Of a DNA stretch of 6,615 nt, positions 6,158-6,615 are shown one piece after another. The DNA is from Bacillota bacterium (GTDB lineage: Bacteria; Bacillota; Clostridia; Clostridiales; Clostridiaceae): the NCBI GenBank assembly GCA_021779235.1, contig JAJYBA010000090.1:1-6615 (forward strand), given 5' to 3'. Made by a program: the position numbers and the translations under genes. A model generated the notes under the pieces. It saw only the letters and a program-made list of their open reading frames with translations, was not told where the DNA came from and ran no database searches. Positions within the stretch are counted from its first letter, which is position 1; each line of letters opens with the position of its first letter.

Positions 6158-6217
6158 AAATCAAAAGAGTATATATTACTAAGCTATACAAACGGCATTT
6201 ATAGTAATATATACTCT
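6158..6217 (-). terminator. Long hairpin after the FNT channel gene, probable terminator
   Basis: Two perfect 15-bp arms (6217-6203 and 6180-6166) flank a 22-nt spacer, starting 7 nt after the FNT stop codon. On the minus strand the hairpin is followed by TTTTGATTTGATAT, an interrupted T tract. The stem is almost all A-T, so termination may be partial; the loop is larger than in most terminators. Confidence 0.6.
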
Positions 6218-6224
6218 AATTATT

Positions 6225-6615
6225 TTATTTTTCTTTTGATATAAACCAATATGCTGCTCCAATGAATACAGCCCCTCCTACAAAATTACCCAAGGTAACC
6301 CAAAGTAGGTTGTGTGCCAGCCCTCCTATTGAAATTGCTGCTGAGTGAGGAATCATTAGTGATACCGATAGTAAAGTCATGTTTGCAATACTATGTTCAA
6401 AACCTGTGGTTATAAATGCAAATAAACACCAGAAAATCATTATAAGTTTAGCAGTTTCTTCTTTTAACTTAATAGCACACCATAAAGCTAAACAAACTAA
6501 CATATTACAAAGTATACCTCTTAAAAATAACTCCATACTTGGCGTAGTCATTTTTCCTTGTGATACTTTTAAAATGAAGCTTGCCGTACTCCCTTTTGTA
6601 AGGCCACTACCTACA
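6225..6615 (-). CDS. FNT-family anion channel (formate/nitrite transporter; probable hydrosulfide/sulfite channel), C-terminal 129 residues
   Basis: The reading frame enters from the right edge with no start inside the window; the ATG at 6551 is internal. The visible 129 residues cover the last half of an FNT channel. They include a helix with LRGILCNMLVCLALW (31-45 of the fragment), the family signature GFEHSIANM (71-79) with the conserved pore histidine H74, and a last helix with LGNFVGGAVF (108-117). FNT proteins are pentameric inner-membrane channels for small anions (formate, nitrite, hydrosulfide). A member encoded beside asrABC in Clostridioides difficile (FNT3/HSC) was characterised as a hydrosulfide channel. 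The same neighbourhood here suggests sulfide export or sulfite entry; that substrate is inferred from context only. The missing N-terminal half, about 120-130 residues, lies beyond the window. Confidence 0.9.
   Translation of the reverse strand, partial: VGSGLTKGSTASFILKVSQGKMTTPSMELFLRGILCNMLVCLALWCAIKLKEETAKLIMIFWCLFAFITTGFEHSIANMTLLSVSLMIPHSAAISIGGLAHNLLWVTLGNFVGGAVFIGAAYWFISKEK

Overview
The window is AT-rich and reads entirely from the minus strand. Codon use, strong GGAGG-type ribosome binding sites, sigma-A promoters, rho-independent terminators and gene families (anaerobic sulfite reductase AsrABC, a CcpA-type LacI regulator) all point to an anaerobic low-GC Firmicute, most likely a Clostridium or close relative. 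This is an inference from gene content; no marker RNA gene is present.

Layout, from right to left in the direction of transcription. (1) 6615-6225: the C-terminal half of a formate/nitrite-transporter (FNT) family channel, followed by a long perfect hairpin. (2) 5999-5313: a Crp/Fnr-family regulator without iron-sulfur cysteines, ending in a terminator. (3) 5179-2419: asrA, asrB and asrC packed head to tail, encoding the three-subunit NADH-linked anaerobic sulfite reductase, then a terminator. (4) 2170-1172: a LacI-family regulator that carries the CcpA-specific HPr-contact residues, with its own promoter and terminator. (5) 1063-1: the N-terminal 354 residues of a large superfamily 1 helicase (UPF1/DNA2-like, COG1112 type) that runs off the left edge.

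The right-hand two thirds form a sulfite respiration/detoxification locus. The FNT channel probably moves the substrate or the product (sulfite or hydrosulfide). AsrA and AsrB bring electrons from NADH through FAD and iron-sulfur clusters to the siroheme subunit AsrC, which reduces sulfite to sulfide. The Crp/Fnr protein is the likely local regulator. The control regions look layered. A perfect TGTGA-N6-TCACA palindrome is nested in the regulator's stop codon and terminator stem, about 90 bp upstream of the predicted asrA transcription start. Degenerate Rex-like sites overlap the predicted asrA and regulator promoters. The left third (ccpA-like gene and helicase) appears unrelated. I found no CRISPR array, tRNA, rRNA, insertion sequence or clearly novel system. 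The helicase fragment could belong to a defence gene, but its neighbours lie outside the window.
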